DNA of 64,000 nt from Mercenaria mercenaria (lineage: Eukaryota > Mollusca > Bivalvia > Venerida > Veneridae). Within the stretch, counting starts at the first letter, position 1. The number at the start of each line of letters is the position of its first letter. Position numbers and translations under genes: made by a program. This document shows positions 1 to 11,143 of the stretch, piece by piece. Under the pieces are notes generated by a model that did not search any database, was not told where the DNA came from, and saw nothing but the letters and a program-made list of their open reading frames with translations. The stretch covers positions 15,064,501 to 15,128,500 of the forward strand of contig NC_069367.1 in assembly GCF_021730395.1 (NCBI RefSeq), in the 5' to 3' direction.

Positions 1-2040
1 GAAAAGGATGACTTTGTGATAGACATTGTGTCTGAAATCATTAATTTTGTTATCCGACTCTAATGCATGTGGGGAAGTTGGTAATTACTTACGTAGACCA
101 GATTTGTACTGGTACAGAATCCAGGAATGCTAGTTAGTTTAACTGCCCAATGTTACATAACTGAAATATTGTTGAAAAATGGAATTAAACTCCAAACAAA
201 CAAATTTGTGATATACAAAGAATTTCCAGATAATGTGATAAATGTCCATATTTTGCTGTTGTAATTTACAACATAAGAGTATGTTGATTACTTTGAACTT
301 TAAAAAAGTTCAGTCAGAATGGAACTTCTAAGGAAGCATGAAAAGTTCTGGCAAGCCATACCAGTTGAAATTCATTACTTTTTATGGATTTAATTCAAAT
401 TAAAAAATACCAAGATGGTGAAATATAGTTATGTGAATACAAATTTCTGTGAATTTTCATTTTATCTTTATTTGAACTGATGACACAAATCATTTTTGTC
501 CTTGTTTTTACATGTATGCTACAAAAAAATTAAGAAGACAAAATTCAAAAAATATTTTATGTGCATCTGTTTTAGATGGCACCTTACCCTATTCTAAAAG
601 TGCATGTTCAGGTGTTTTGGTGAAGGCATTACGAGAAGATTACAAAACTTGTTTCAAGAGAAAATTTTTGCTGTCTCCAATTTATGTAATGTATACAACT
701 GTAAATACTTTACCATTTGTTTTAATATCTTTAAAGGAATTTAGAAATTTTAGTCTAGATATATGGGTGCTTATTGTGTATTTTACTTATATCTGAGTGA
801 AGTGTATCACACTAACCTGTGATGATGGAAATTGTTTCATCTGATGTCACTTTCAATTTTTTTTTTCACTTTCTGGGGCAATATCCTACAGTTGTAGACT
901 TTTCCAACTAGACCAATAACAATTTCATGAAGTCAGCCAGTTCTAGTACACTTAGTTTCTTGAAAATTGAATTGAAAATAATTAAATTGTTAACTCCTGT
1001 TTTGTTAAAAAGGTATGACATTTAAACAAAATTAATATTCAGGTAAAATCAAGAGGCATGAGGTAAAAATACTGATTTGAAATGTTTGTGTAATTAAACT
1101 TTGTGTTTGATAGTGGATTTTTCCTGTTATAAATAAGCTCTGCTTAAATTAATTCACTTACTCTACCATATGTTTGTAATTCCTGATACATATAAATCTG
1201 TTGTCAATATTGGCCCATTCTAAAGAATTTTATGACCAAGTCCAACTGTTTAGGAAAGACATAGTGGTAATGTGGTGACTAAACGTAAGTGCATAAAAGA
1301 AAAATTCCCAAATTTCTTCTCTAAATATAATTATGACAGAAATGTTAAGATTTGATAATTTAAAATAGTTTTATTAGTTAGATAAGAGACATTTCAGCAT
1401 AAACCATCCAAACTCTATGCACTTCGCTTTCAGAGAGATGAATTATGGTATTTTCGTACCTAAAGTGTTTCTTGTAGCTTAGAAATACACACAGTATAAG
1501 ATCAATATATTTTTGAGTAATATGATGCCCAACTTTTAAGAACCCATGTGAAATTACTCATTTTGCCAATGCAATGCATGGCTCACTCAGTAATTTTCCA
1601 ATATTGTGTATGTAACCAAAGAGCTATAGAAATAATACATGTATTACTAAGCAGCTGTTTAGTTGTAACTAAGTATGACTGAATAATTTATATACAAGAT
1701 ATTTAATTAACAAAATGGTCTAGTTGGAAAAGTCTTTAAGTATACAACAGCTTTTAAGGGTATTATATAAATAGCAATGTTCAAACTTCATATAAATATT
1801 TAAGAACTATTAAATAACTGTATTGAATTTAATATCATCAAGATGAACATTTATCTTCCATTAATATTGTTGAATGATTTGCTGTTGTGCCATGCTAAAA
1901 CTACATGCCTATGTGATGTAAACATACAAGTATGATTCAACTTTTTTTCCCCAATTGGCTTATTTTGTTCAGGCAAGATTCTTAACTGTCATAGTTGCAT
2001 ATTATTACATGGTCAGTGTCAAAGATGTACTTGCGTTGAT
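1..2040. other. AT-rich DNA with no supportable gene
   Basis: I see no coding exon with recognisable protein content here. A short open frame near 512-796 has no family resemblance. The only structure noted is a perfect 19-bp inverted pair at 897-915 and 1716-1734, which could be the ends of a decayed MITE or a chance pair. It could also be the 3' UTR or intron of a gene lying to the left, but nothing in the window shows that. Confidence 0.4.
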
Positions 2041-2063
2041 TCTATATAATACTTTGCACTTTT

Positions 2064-2442
2064 TATGCACATTTCATGTGCAATGAACATGTTATTATGC
2101 ACCTGTGATGTGCACTGACCATGTTATTGTGCACCCATGGTGTGCACTAATGTTATTATACACCTGTGAAGTGCACTAATGTTATTATCTACATGTGAAG
2201 TGCACTAATGTCATTATACACCTATGAAGTGTACTAATGTTATTATCCATCTGTGAAGTGCACTAATGTTATTATACTCATGTGAAGTGCACTAATATTA
2301 TTATACACCTGTGAAGTGCACTAATGTTATTATCCATCTGTGAAGTGCACTTATGTTATTATACACCTGTGAAGTGCACTATTATCATACACCTGTGAAG
2401 CGCACTAATGTTATATACACCTGTGAAGTGCACTGACCCTGT
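2064..2442. repeat. Minisatellite, period about 28-30 bp
   Basis: About 13 imperfect tandem copies of a unit with core GTGAAGTGCACTAATGTTAT. The first copies are more diverged, with a longer spacer reading 'gaccatgttattgtgcaccc'. Unit length varies by a few bases, so it is an old or slippage-prone array. No coding potential is seen. Confidence 0.85.
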
Positions 2443-2725
2443 TATGCCCCTGTGGAAGTTTTGAAAAATGAATGATAAGTACCTGTAAAATTATGACCCA
2501 AACTGCCAAATTTATTAATATATAGTATTACAGTGTATTTAATGATTTATATATGTCATGTTTGTCAGAATTATTGGTATGATGTGTGTTTGTATTAACT
2601 ATGGGGTGCTGTTTTGCTATTTAATGGTATCACTTGTTCAAAAAGCCGATATCATGAGTTGGACTAGATGATTGTCATGGATTGAAAGGAGATGGAATAG
2701 ATGATACCACCAGTTTAAAACAAAA

Positions 2726-2962
2726 TGAGCCGCGCCATGAGAAAACCAACGTAGTGGGTTTGCGACCAGCATGGATCCAGACCAGCCTGCGCATCAGCGC
2801 AGTCTGGTCAGGATACATGCTGTTCGCTAACAGTTTCTCCAATTCCAGTAGGCTTTAAAAGCGAACAGCATGGATCCTGACCAGACTGCGCGGATGCGCA
2901 GGCTGGTCTGGATCCATGCTGGTCGCAAACCCACTATGTTGGTTTTCCCATGGCACAGCTCA
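2726..2962. repeat. Palindromic (foldback) element, copy 1
   Basis: The two halves are near-complete reverse complements. The left arm begins TGAGCCGCGCCATGAGAAAA and the right arm ends in the complementary CATGGCACAGCTCA. Inner segments such as GACCAGCATGGATCC are mirrored around a short AT-rich centre near 2840-2855. A transcript could fold into a hairpin of about 100 bp. Sister copies lie at 3286-3507 and 60658-60856. No clear target duplication was found. Confidence 0.85.
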
Positions 2963-3285
2963 AATTACATTAATAGTGAAATAGCATCAGTATATTATTA
3001 AGGATGCTGTAACACAAAATTTTTACCTAGCAATAAAAGGACATCATAAATTATTCTTTCATCTTCAACGCCCCCCCAGCTTTCCGTTACACAGGAGAAC
3101 TTGGCTTCCTGGTCACCTGAACTAGGCAGCCAGTCAAATCATTTCCCAGACTGACAGTGTGTTCTAATTTTAACTTGTCTGAAGCAGCTCCCTTTCTTAG
3201 GCAGCCAGATTGTGTTGCTGCCTTGGCTGACTACTTAATACAAGTGTGACTGTATTAGATATACTATCATGGGTAGATGATAAAA

Positions 3286-3507
3286 TGAGCCACACCATGA
3301 GAAAACCAACATAGTGCATTTGCAACCAGCATGGATCCAGATCAGTCTGGTCAGATCGATCCATGCTGTTCGCTTTCAAAGCCTATTTGCAATTAGAGAA
3401 ACCATTAGCAAACAGCATGGATCCTGACCAGACTGCAGATGCGCAGGCTAGTCTTGATCCATGATGGTCGTAAAAGCACTGTGTTGGTTTTCTCATGGTG
3501 CGGCTCA
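3286..3507. repeat. Palindromic (foldback) element, copy 2
   Basis: Same family as the element at 2726-2962: it begins TGAGCCACACCATGAGAAAA and ends CATGGTGCGGCTCA. Part of the inner left arm is lost, so the hairpin is asymmetric. It lies only about 320 bp from copy 1. Confidence 0.85.
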
Positions 3508-3749
3508 AATGTATTATGAATTATGCATAGTATAAATGCTTCAGTTGAAAACTGTTACAAAATATGAAAATGGAAAGTAAGCATTTTACATGTAATAACT
3601 GTTAACAGAAAAAGTGTGAAGGAAGTTGCTATATTGTTGTTTTCTATTACTTGGATGAAATCCACTTGTTTTTAGCTGTATTATTTATGCTTTGTGTGTT
3701 TTATGCCTTTTGTACATTTTGCAATAATGCTGCCTGTTATGGTTTGTAT

Positions 3750-5231
3750 TTTTAGCTCGACTATTCAAAGAATAGTCTAGCTATTCTACTCACCCTGGCG
3801 TCAGCGTCGGCGTCACACCTTGGTTAAGTTTTTGCATGCAAGTACATACAGCCATCAGTTAAAGGCATATAGCTTTGAGACTTTTTTTTCTGGGTCAATT
3901 ACCAACCTCTCTGGGTCAAGTCCCATAACTCTGACATGTATTTTGAGCAAATTATGCCCCCTTTTGGACTTAGTAACTTGCATGTAAAACTTTAACCAAA
4001 ATTTTCTGTCTCCAAAACTAATGCAGATATTGATTTGAAACTTCACATGTGTCTTCGGGGTTATAAAACTAGTTGATAGCAGCAAGTCCCATAACTCTGA
4101 CCTTCATTTTGGCCAAATTATGCCCCCTTTTGGACTTAGAAAATTCTGGTTAAAGTTTTGTGTGCAAGTACATACAGCTATTTCTAAAAAGCATATAGAT
4201 TTGAAACTTATTTTTTCTTTTTCTAGATCAATTACCAACCTCACTGGGTCAAGACCCATAACTCTGACATGTATTTTGAGCAAATTATGCCCCCTCTTAG
4301 ACTTAGAAAAATTTGGTTAAAGTTTTACATGCAAGTTATTATCTCCAAAACTAATGCAGATATTGATTTGAAACTTCACATGTCTTCGGGGTTATAAAAC
4401 TAGTTGATAGCAGCAAGTCCCATAACTCTGACCTTCATTTTGGCCAAATTATGCCCCCTTTTGGACTTATAAAATTCTGGTTTAAGTTTTGTGTGCAAGT
4501 ACATACAGCTATTTCTAAAAGGCATATAGATTTGAAACTAATTTTTTCTTTTTCTAGATCAATTACCAACCTCACTGGGTCAAGTTCCATAAATCTGACA
4601 TGTTTTTTGAGCAAATTATGCTCCCTTTTAGACTTAGAAAATTTTGGTTAAAGTTTTACATGCAAGTTATTATCTCCAAAACTAATGCAGATATTGATTT
4701 GAAACTTCATATGTGTCATCAGGGTTATAAAACTAGTTGATAGCAGCAAGTCCCATAACTCTGACCTTCATTTTGGCCAAATTATGCCCCCTTTTGGACT
4801 TAGCAAATTCTGGTTAAAGTTTTGCGTGCAAGTACATACAGCTGTTACTAAAAGGCCTATAGATTTGAAACTTATTTTTTCTTTTTCTAGATCAATTACT
4901 AACCTCACTGGATCAAATTCCATAACTCTTGCATGTATTTTGGGCAAATTATGCCCCCTTTTGGACTTTGAAAATTCTGGTTAAAGTTTTACATGCGAGT
5001 TTCTATCTCCAAAACTAATGCAGATATTTAATTGAAACTTCACATGTGCCTTAGGGGTTATAAAACTAGTTGATAGCAGCAAGTCCCATAACTGATATGC
5101 ATTTTGGTCAAATTATTCCCCCTTTTGAACTTAAAACTCTTTTGATATTTAACCTTTTTAGGTAATATTTTCCTGCCTCTGGGACAATATTTCGAATAGT
5201 CGAGCTTGGCTGTCTAACGGACAGCTCTTGT
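3750..5231 (+). mobile_element. Tandem-core element, AGCTCGACTATTC family
   Basis: The left end is a T-run plus a stem-loop (AGCTCGACTATTC, then GAATAGTCTAG) followed by a GCGTC-rich stretch. The core is roughly three and a half copies of a 331-333 bp unit, each made of two related halves containing AAATTATGCCCCCTTTTGGA. The right end is a CTGTC/GACAG stem-loop followed by CTCTTGT. It has no protein-coding capacity; the repeated 66-residue open frames inside it are by-products of the repeat unit. A copy in the other orientation lies at 52756-54081 and a broken one at 22500-23738. Confidence 0.85.
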
Positions 5232-5559
5232 TTACTTTCTACTACACATCTGTTTAAAGTATTACTGCATTAAAAAAGCATAAATGCCATTTGTTTGTTG
5301 TTTTGTATCGGAGCCTTATCATTAATGAAATATCAAAGGCCTTCCCATGGTTTATTGTCTGATTTACTATGGCTAAGAGTTCAGATGAGAAAGAATTGAA
5401 CCACAGGAGCTTTTGCCCAAGTGATTAAATATCCAGTCATCTGAACTCTAACCAATTGTTAATCTGACGATAAAACACAAGAAGGCCTTATTTATTAGTA
5501 GTGAGCGATTTGAAGTCATAATGTTATCTTACCAGCTGTTATTCAATACTTAACTTTCG

Positions 5560-5805
5560 TCTCTTTGCCATAATCGATGTTGGTTCGAGTCTCACTTGAG
5601 GCATTGAATTCTTCATGTGAGGAAGCTAACCAGCTGGCTTACAGAAGGTTGGTTGTTCTACCCAGGTGCCTGCTCATGTTGAAATAATGCACGAAGGGGC
5701 ACCAGTCCTGGGGTCTTCCTCCACCATCAAAGCTGGAAAGTCGCCATATGATATATAATTGTGTCGGTGCAATGTTAAACCCAACAAAAAAATTACAAAA
5801 AAAAG
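5560..5805 (+). mobile_element. SINE, tRNA-derived, 5'-decayed copy
   Basis: Matches, in the plus orientation, the body of the intact SINE at 47903-48174. It has a B-box-like GGTTCGAGTCT, then GAATTCTTCATGTGAGGAAG, the AGCTGGCTTACAGAAGG block, a TGGGGTCTTCCTCCACCAT block and an A-rich tail after CCCAACAAAA. The A-box end is not recognisable. Confidence 0.8.
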
Positions 5806-5839
5806 TAAATCCGTCTTTTTGTGCAACCTCCCCCTCCGC

Positions 5840-6500
5840 TTAAAGTTGACCTTGTGTGTCTATCAATCTGTATCAGTGTTATGCATATCTCAAAACGTAG
5901 TTGACCCCGAGTCCTCAGACTAATCACAGGATTCATTCAGAATGTGAAGTTGTACACCTGATGTTTTAACTGGGATTTCACACAGCCAGACCAGAGTTAT
6001 GGCCCTTTACTAGTCAAAACTATGTCTGTCAGTCCATCCAACTTTGTGTCTTGCGTATCTCAAAAAATGTTTGACCCAGAGTCATCAAACCTCACAGGAT
6101 TGTCATTCAGCATGTATAGTTGCACACCAGGTGCTACAATTTGGATTTCACATAGCCAGACTAGAGTTATGACCCTTTACTTGGTCAAAAAAATGCATAG
6201 AAAGTGGCTTAAATTTTGTGTGACCTAGGATTCTGAAACACTATATGAATATTATTCAGCATGTGAACTGGTGCACATGTGTTTTGTTTTGGATTCCACT
6301 CTGCAAGACCAGTATTATCATTATGACCCTTGATTTTGTCAAAATATGCATTAAGGGCATAAAAGTTTGGGTCTTTTTATGTTGACCTTGAGTCATAAAA
6401 CAAGGAATTGTTATATCACGAAGTTGTGCAGCTGGTGTTCTGTTTGCAATTTAATTTCATTCATCTAGACCAGAGTTATGGTCCTTGACTTACTAAAAAA
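5840..6500. repeat. Degenerate tandem repeat, period about 150 bp
   Basis: Four diverged units share 'gaccagagttatggccct', a 'ttcattcagaatgtgaa' segment and a 'gacccagagtca' segment. This is the decayed core of one of the bivalve tandem-core elements seen elsewhere in the window. End structures are not clear. Confidence 0.6.
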
Positions 6501-6938
6501 TACACATTTAGGCCTAAAAAAATGTTTCCAGTATCCCAACCTACCCTAAATTTTTGGCCCAACCCTAAATGTTTTTTGAGAATAATTATTGTTTTTTTCA
6601 ACTTTTTAACAAAAAAGTGCAAAACTGCACTCTTTATGCTTTAAACATGGTCAGTGATGTTAGAAATCAACTTAATACTGATGCTCTAGAGGCATAACCC
6701 CCTTATTTCAGTACTCATTATTTGACACAAAAACAATTTCCGGAAAGTCCCACTTAATGAAAAAAAAAGGAAAAAAAAAGATATACCAACCTACATAGGC
6801 TAATTTTTTTGAGCATGTTACTGGAAACAAACAATCTTTTCTTTAGGTTTAAGTGCTCAAATATTTGTGTTCTGGATCTGGATGAATACGTTGTAGGGCC
6901 TCTCGGCATAAGCACAACGGTGAAGAGGTGGGGGACGC

Positions 6939-8095
6939 CTAGTCCCACTTTAGGACAGCTGCTCGGAAGCTGTCTACTGTCTCTGTGCATGCAACACTAT
7001 TATCCAATTTGTTCCAGTCAATGATTGTTTTTGGAAAGAAAGAGTTACTAAATTGAGATGTTTTGCACTGGATTTGTATGAAGCACTTAGAATTGTTTAT
7101 AGTATGATTTTCAACTAAATTATTACTAGTGAAGTCACTAAATGATTTTGGCTTAATATGTCTCTTGTTTGTACGGACTGGGGTCAAATAGTCGTGACAC
7201 GGTAGGGCTGGCACCAGCCCCTCGACCACCTTGAAAAAGAACACCAGTCTGTTTGCCTTCCTTCTGTCTTGGAGCGGTTGGAGTTTCAGCTCTCGAAGCA
7301 TGTTGGTGACACAACCTGTTGTTCTGGTGGTGTAGTCTCCTGTAATGAACCTGGCTGCTTGTCTCTGAACCTTTTCCAGCTGATCGATGTCCTTCTGGTA
7401 GTGAGGGTCCCATACAATACTGCTGTACTCTAGTGTGGATCTTACTAGTGACAAGAAGGCTGTTTTTCGGCATGCTTCAGGACAACGTTTCAAGTTTCTT
7501 CGAAGGAAGCCTATGGTCGAATTTGCTTTCTTTGTGATCTTGGTGATGTGCGAGCTCCATTTCAGATCTTCTGTTAATGTTACCCCGAGATATGGATTTT
7601 CGGTAACTTGTTTCAAGATGTGGTTGTCTAGTTGGTAAAACTTGGAGGATTTCTGGTTGATGCTCATGATGTAGCATTTCTTGGCGTTAAATCTCATTCC
7701 CCAAGTTTCTGCCCACACTTCAAGCTGATTGAGATCGCGTTGGAGAGTCTCATGGTCCTTGGTGTTCCGTATGGTGCGGTATAGGAGGCAATCATCAGCA
7801 AAGAGACGAACTGTTGATTTCACAGAGTCCGGGAGGTCGTTGATGTGGCAGAGGAATAGAAGGGGTCCGAGTACTGTACTTAGGGGACACCGGAGTTGAC
7901 TGTGGCTGCTTCTGATTCCTCTCCCTCAACTATAACCTTCATACTTCTGTTGCTGAGAAAGTCTTTCAGCCAGGTGTTAATGTTGCCTGAGATGCCATAC
8001 TGCTCTAGCTTGTGAAGTAGCTTTTGGTGAGGGACAGTGTCGAAGGCTTTACTAAAGTCAAGTATTGCCCTTGTCTGTCTTGGAGAGTAGGTCAT
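6939..8095 (-). pseudogene. LINE ORF, 3' part: reverse transcriptase catalytic core and C-terminus
   Basis: Continues the ORF in shifted frames. 7880-8095 encodes DFSKAFDTVPHQKLLHKLEQ and NSGVP. A further one-base loss plus a stop near 7885 separates this from 6939-7850, which carries LFADDCLLYR (the catalytic DD pair), the Y-LGV motif and a C-terminal region ending FRAAVLKWD. The shape is that of a CR1/Jockey-group RT with a long C-terminal extension and no RNase H that I can see. Numerous antisense open frames across 7.1-10.2 kb are shadows of this ORF. Confidence 0.85.
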
Positions 8096-10511
8096 GGACT
8101 GTTGTCACCAGTTGTGTCTCGCATGAGTAGCCTGATCGGAATCCGTGGTTCAATGATGTAAGAATATGATTGTTTTCTAGATGTGCCAAGATGTGTTTGC
8201 AAATAATGTGTTCGAGAAGCTTACAGGTTACGCAGGTGAGTGAAACAGGTCTGTAGTTTTCGGCTAGATGGACGTCGCCTTTCTTGAACACTGGTGATAC
8301 ATTGGCATTTCTCCAGTCAGCAGGGAGGCTTCCAGTGTCAACAGAAAGTTGGAAGATGGTGGTGAGTGCAGGTGCTAGTTCATGGGCACAAGTCTTCAGT
8401 ATTATGTTAGGGATCATGTCGGGTCCTTGTGTCTTCGCTGTGTTGATAGCCAATAGAAGTTTCTCAACGCCTTTTGTTGTAATGCGGAGTGGGGGGATGC
8501 TAGTCCGGCTTCTCTTGGTGGTATTCGGCAGCTGTGTGTCACCGTTGTCTTTGGTAAAAACTGACCTGAACTGGTCAACCAGGATCTGGGCCTTGTCTTT
8601 ACTGTTGTTCAGTAGTCGTCCCATCTTCTTGAGAGGAGCCACACCAACACTGTCTTGTCTTCGAGATTTCACATATCTCCAGAATGGCTTGGTGTTCTGT
8701 TCGTCAAGGCCCTTCTGAATAGTGGAGTTGATGTGGTTGATCTCAGCTTTCTTGAATGCTTTCTTGCACTCTTTCTGGAATGACTTGAAGGCGCCCCACT
8801 GGTTTGTCTTTTTGGCGTGTTTGTATAATCTGGACTTACGTCTGGTCATCTTCCTCAAGTCTCTACTGAGCCATGGTAGTGATTTACGTTTCTTGCTAAT
8901 CCTTGATGGTATATTTGCTTTCATGGTTTTTTCAATGCCAGATTTGAAGGAGTCCCAAAGTGTCTGAATGGTTGAATCTTGGTTAGTGGCTTCACTGATG
9001 ACTGTTTCGGATAAAGTCTTTAAGTCCTGTTTGATGTTGTCCCAGTTTGCTTTGGAGTAGATGTAGATCTTGCGTGGTTTCTGTTTGATGACCTGTGGTA
9101 TTATGGTGATGTCTGTTACAACCATAGCATGGTCGCTGATTCCGGGGACTGAAGTTGATGTCTTTACAGTGGTGGGGTTGTTGGTGAATACTAAGTCAAG
9201 CATGTTATTGTCTCTTGTCGACTGGTTGTGTATCTGGGTCAGACGGTGTTCTATGGACAGATCGATGAGAGCTTGTTGAACATCTCGATCAGCAGCACCC
9301 TTGTTTACAGTTAGGTTAGGCCAATCAATGTCTGGGCAGTTGAAGTCACCAGCGAGTAATATGTGCTTTTCTCTTGCCGAGTTGGACAATTGGCGGATGG
9401 ATTCGTCTAGCTGACGGATGGCATTCTTGCATCGATGTGGCATGTAGAATGAGCAGAGATAGAGGTCTTTACTTCTCCAGGTTTTAACCTTAGACCAAAC
9501 AATTTCACAGTCTGTTGTGAGTTGTGGTTGGGCATCACAGATGAGCTTGTTCTTGGCTGCAGTGAATACGCCTCCTCCACTACCTGTGGTTCTGTCATTT
9601 CTGTGTACTGTGAGTTCTGGAGGGAATACTTCACTGGATTTGATGGCATTTTTGTCTGGGTCTTTCCCTGGTTTGACTCCCTTCAGCCATGACTCTGTGC
9701 CACAAATGAGGTCAGGCTTTATGTAGTCCAAAGCAGCGGCAAATTCTGAACGATTTGTGCGTATGCTGCAGCAATTCACAGTGAGTAATCTCAGGTTGCT
9801 TTGATTTCTTGGGAACCCGTGTTCCATGCTGGTTGTAGAAGTGCTAGGGGTGTAGTTAGTATGTGTACTATCAGTGGATGACGGTCGGTGTCTACGTCTG
9901 GTTGTGAAGGTATGAGGGCTACTTGCATGTAAAGGGCTAAAACAAGAGGACGAAACCGAGTCCAGTGTGGTATCTGTATCAAATAGGGGTGTAAAGATGT
10001 TCGATGTGTGTAGTTCAAAACTGTTGAAAGTGAAACTGTCAATGTTGATGCTGTTGCATCTGCAACAGTGCCAGACTACATTCGAGCAGTTGAGCCGTGA
10101 CATGTTCCTTGATGAGATCTCCTCGCAGGTCTTATGGAACCATAATCCACAATTGTCGCAGCAGACTCCAGCTTGAGACCAGGTAACTGGGATATCACAA
10201 ACACCGCATGGACAAATGGAAGCATTTCCTGGGCCTGGGTTGGTTTGTATGTCTCCTGAGAGTAAAAGTAGTAATATGCAAAGGCAATGTTGTTGTCTTC
10301 TTGCCGATACTGAGTCATTACTGGTGGGTAGGTTCCGACGTAGTGCAAAGCTGAAGTTGGGTATATGATTTGAGAAAAATGAAATAGCCATTGTTGACGT
10401 GGGGCTGTCTGATGTGGGTTCATTCATGGTGCATAAGTATGCAGATATCATCAAAATGGTAGAGAATTTCAATAATAATGGGTTCCCAGCTTTCTTCATG
10501 GGGGCTGCCAT
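8058..10511 (-). pseudogene. LINE ORF, 5' part: 2A-like motif, PHD-like finger, endonuclease, start of RT
   Basis: The open frame runs 817 residues from an ATG in MAAPMKK. Residues 87-94 read DIQTNPGP, a 2A-like motif. A Cys/His-rich PHD-like finger spans about 100-152 (CPCGVC ... CCDNCGLWFHKTC ... CCRC). The endonuclease covers about 240-470, with VNCCSIRTN, GTESWL, GGGVF, GDFNCPDIDW, LDLVFTN and ISDHAMV as the expected catalytic and metal-binding motifs. The reverse transcriptase begins near 660 (KTQGPDMIPN, WRNANVSPVFKKGD, NYRPVSLT, LNHGFRSGYSCE). The frame is lost near 8060-8095, just before the FSKAFDTVPH motif. Endonuclease plus RT would nick target DNA and prime reverse transcription. 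Confidence 0.85.
10230..10253 (-). other. 2A-like (StopGo) motif in the LINE ORF
   Basis: Encodes DIQTNPGP preceded by a leucine run (LLLLLSG). The canonical ribosome-skipping motif is D(V/I)ExNPGP, and 2A-like motifs at this place, ahead of the PHD/endonuclease region, are known in APE-type LINEs. Here Gln replaces the usual Glu, so activity cannot be assumed. Confidence 0.75.
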
Positions 10512-10599
10512 CTTGGATTCACTGGTGGGTGGGGTACGAAGAAGAAGGTGGTCGAGGGCGGTAACCAGTAAAAAGGCCGTTAGTCAGACATATTTAACG

Positions 10600-11063
10600 T
10601 GCAGATATGGTAACAATATGATACTTAATCAAATCTTACAAACTAATGTTCACAATGTACTTAGAAAACCATTAAAACATATAATTTATCGTCTCTCTGA
10701 TGGTAAACACTTCTTCACTTCGCGCATGCGTACATCTAAAAATATTTCACCTAGAGTCTTGAAACTGTGTACAGTGACATGAAGTATCTAGTTTTAAATG
10801 AACCATATTAGAATGTGTATAACAGCAATAGGCACATCGTTGTACACATCTTTGTAAATTACTAAGTTTTAATTTCAGACTCCTGTGGTTAAACCCGACA
10901 ATTTAAACAAAACAAAACAATAAAGTTAGATCTAGATCTAACTGTAGCCACTCTGTTAGATCTAATATGGAATTTATTTCTTATATTTATAATGACAAGC
11001 ATTATTTGAAAGATAGAAATGCAAAGTAAATCATGAAATAATGTGGAGAAAAGAAAAGAAAAG
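10600..11063. other. Spacer between LINE and tRNA
   Basis: AT-rich sequence with no coding signal. It contains a perfect 18-bp palindrome, GTTAGATCTAGATCTAAC, at 10925-10942, followed by another TTAGATCTAA-like half 20 bp on. No function can be assigned. Confidence 0.4.
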
Positions 11064-11067
11064 AAAA
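11064..11067 (-). terminator. RNA polymerase III terminator of tRNA-Asp
   Basis: The first TTTT run on the minus strand, 4 bases beyond the tRNA 3' end. It is followed by two more T4 runs within a CTTTT-type repeat that would act as backups. Confidence 0.75.
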
Positions 11068-11071
11068 GAAG

Positions 11072-11143
11072 CTCCCCGACGGGGAATCGAACCCCGGTCT
11101 CCCGCGTGACAGGCGGGGATACTTACCACTATACTATCGAGGA
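11072..11143 (-). tRNA. tRNA-Asp (anticodon GTC)
   Basis: A 72-nt cloverleaf on the minus strand. The acceptor stem TCCTCGA pairs with TCGGGGA. The D arm contains the A box TAGTATAGTGG. The anticodon loop CTGTCAC lies within a CCCGC/GCGGG stem, giving GTC. The T arm contains GGTTCGATTCC, the B box. No intron and no encoded CCA. It reads as a functional gene: all stems pair and a T-run terminator follows directly. Confidence 0.97.

Larger units (their letters stand above)
6870..10600 (-). mobile_element. APE-type non-LTR retrotransposon (LINE), CR1/Jockey-group-like
   Basis: A nearly full-length minus-strand element. Its single recognisable ORF encodes, in order, a 2A-like motif, a PHD-like finger, an apurinic-type endonuclease and a reverse transcriptase. 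The 5' boundary is placed just upstream of the ORF start and the 3' boundary about 70 bp past the stop; both are approximate because no target duplication or A-tail was identified. Two frameshifts in the RT region make this copy inactive, but the endonuclease half is intact, so it is probably young. Clade assignment is by motif style only. Confidence 0.8.

Noticed and set aside
512-796. 94-residue open frame near the left edge
   Set aside because: No similarity, signal or splice context; composition is that of AT-rich non-coding DNA.
4120-4984. Three near-identical 66-residue frames, with more at 53337-53704
   Set aside because: They recur once per 332-bp repeat unit and begin and end with the unit; they are by-products of the tandem core, not genes.
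8284-9726. Plus-strand open frames up to 144 residues
   Set aside because: Antisense shadows of the minus-strand LINE ORF, which has clear endonuclease and RT motifs.
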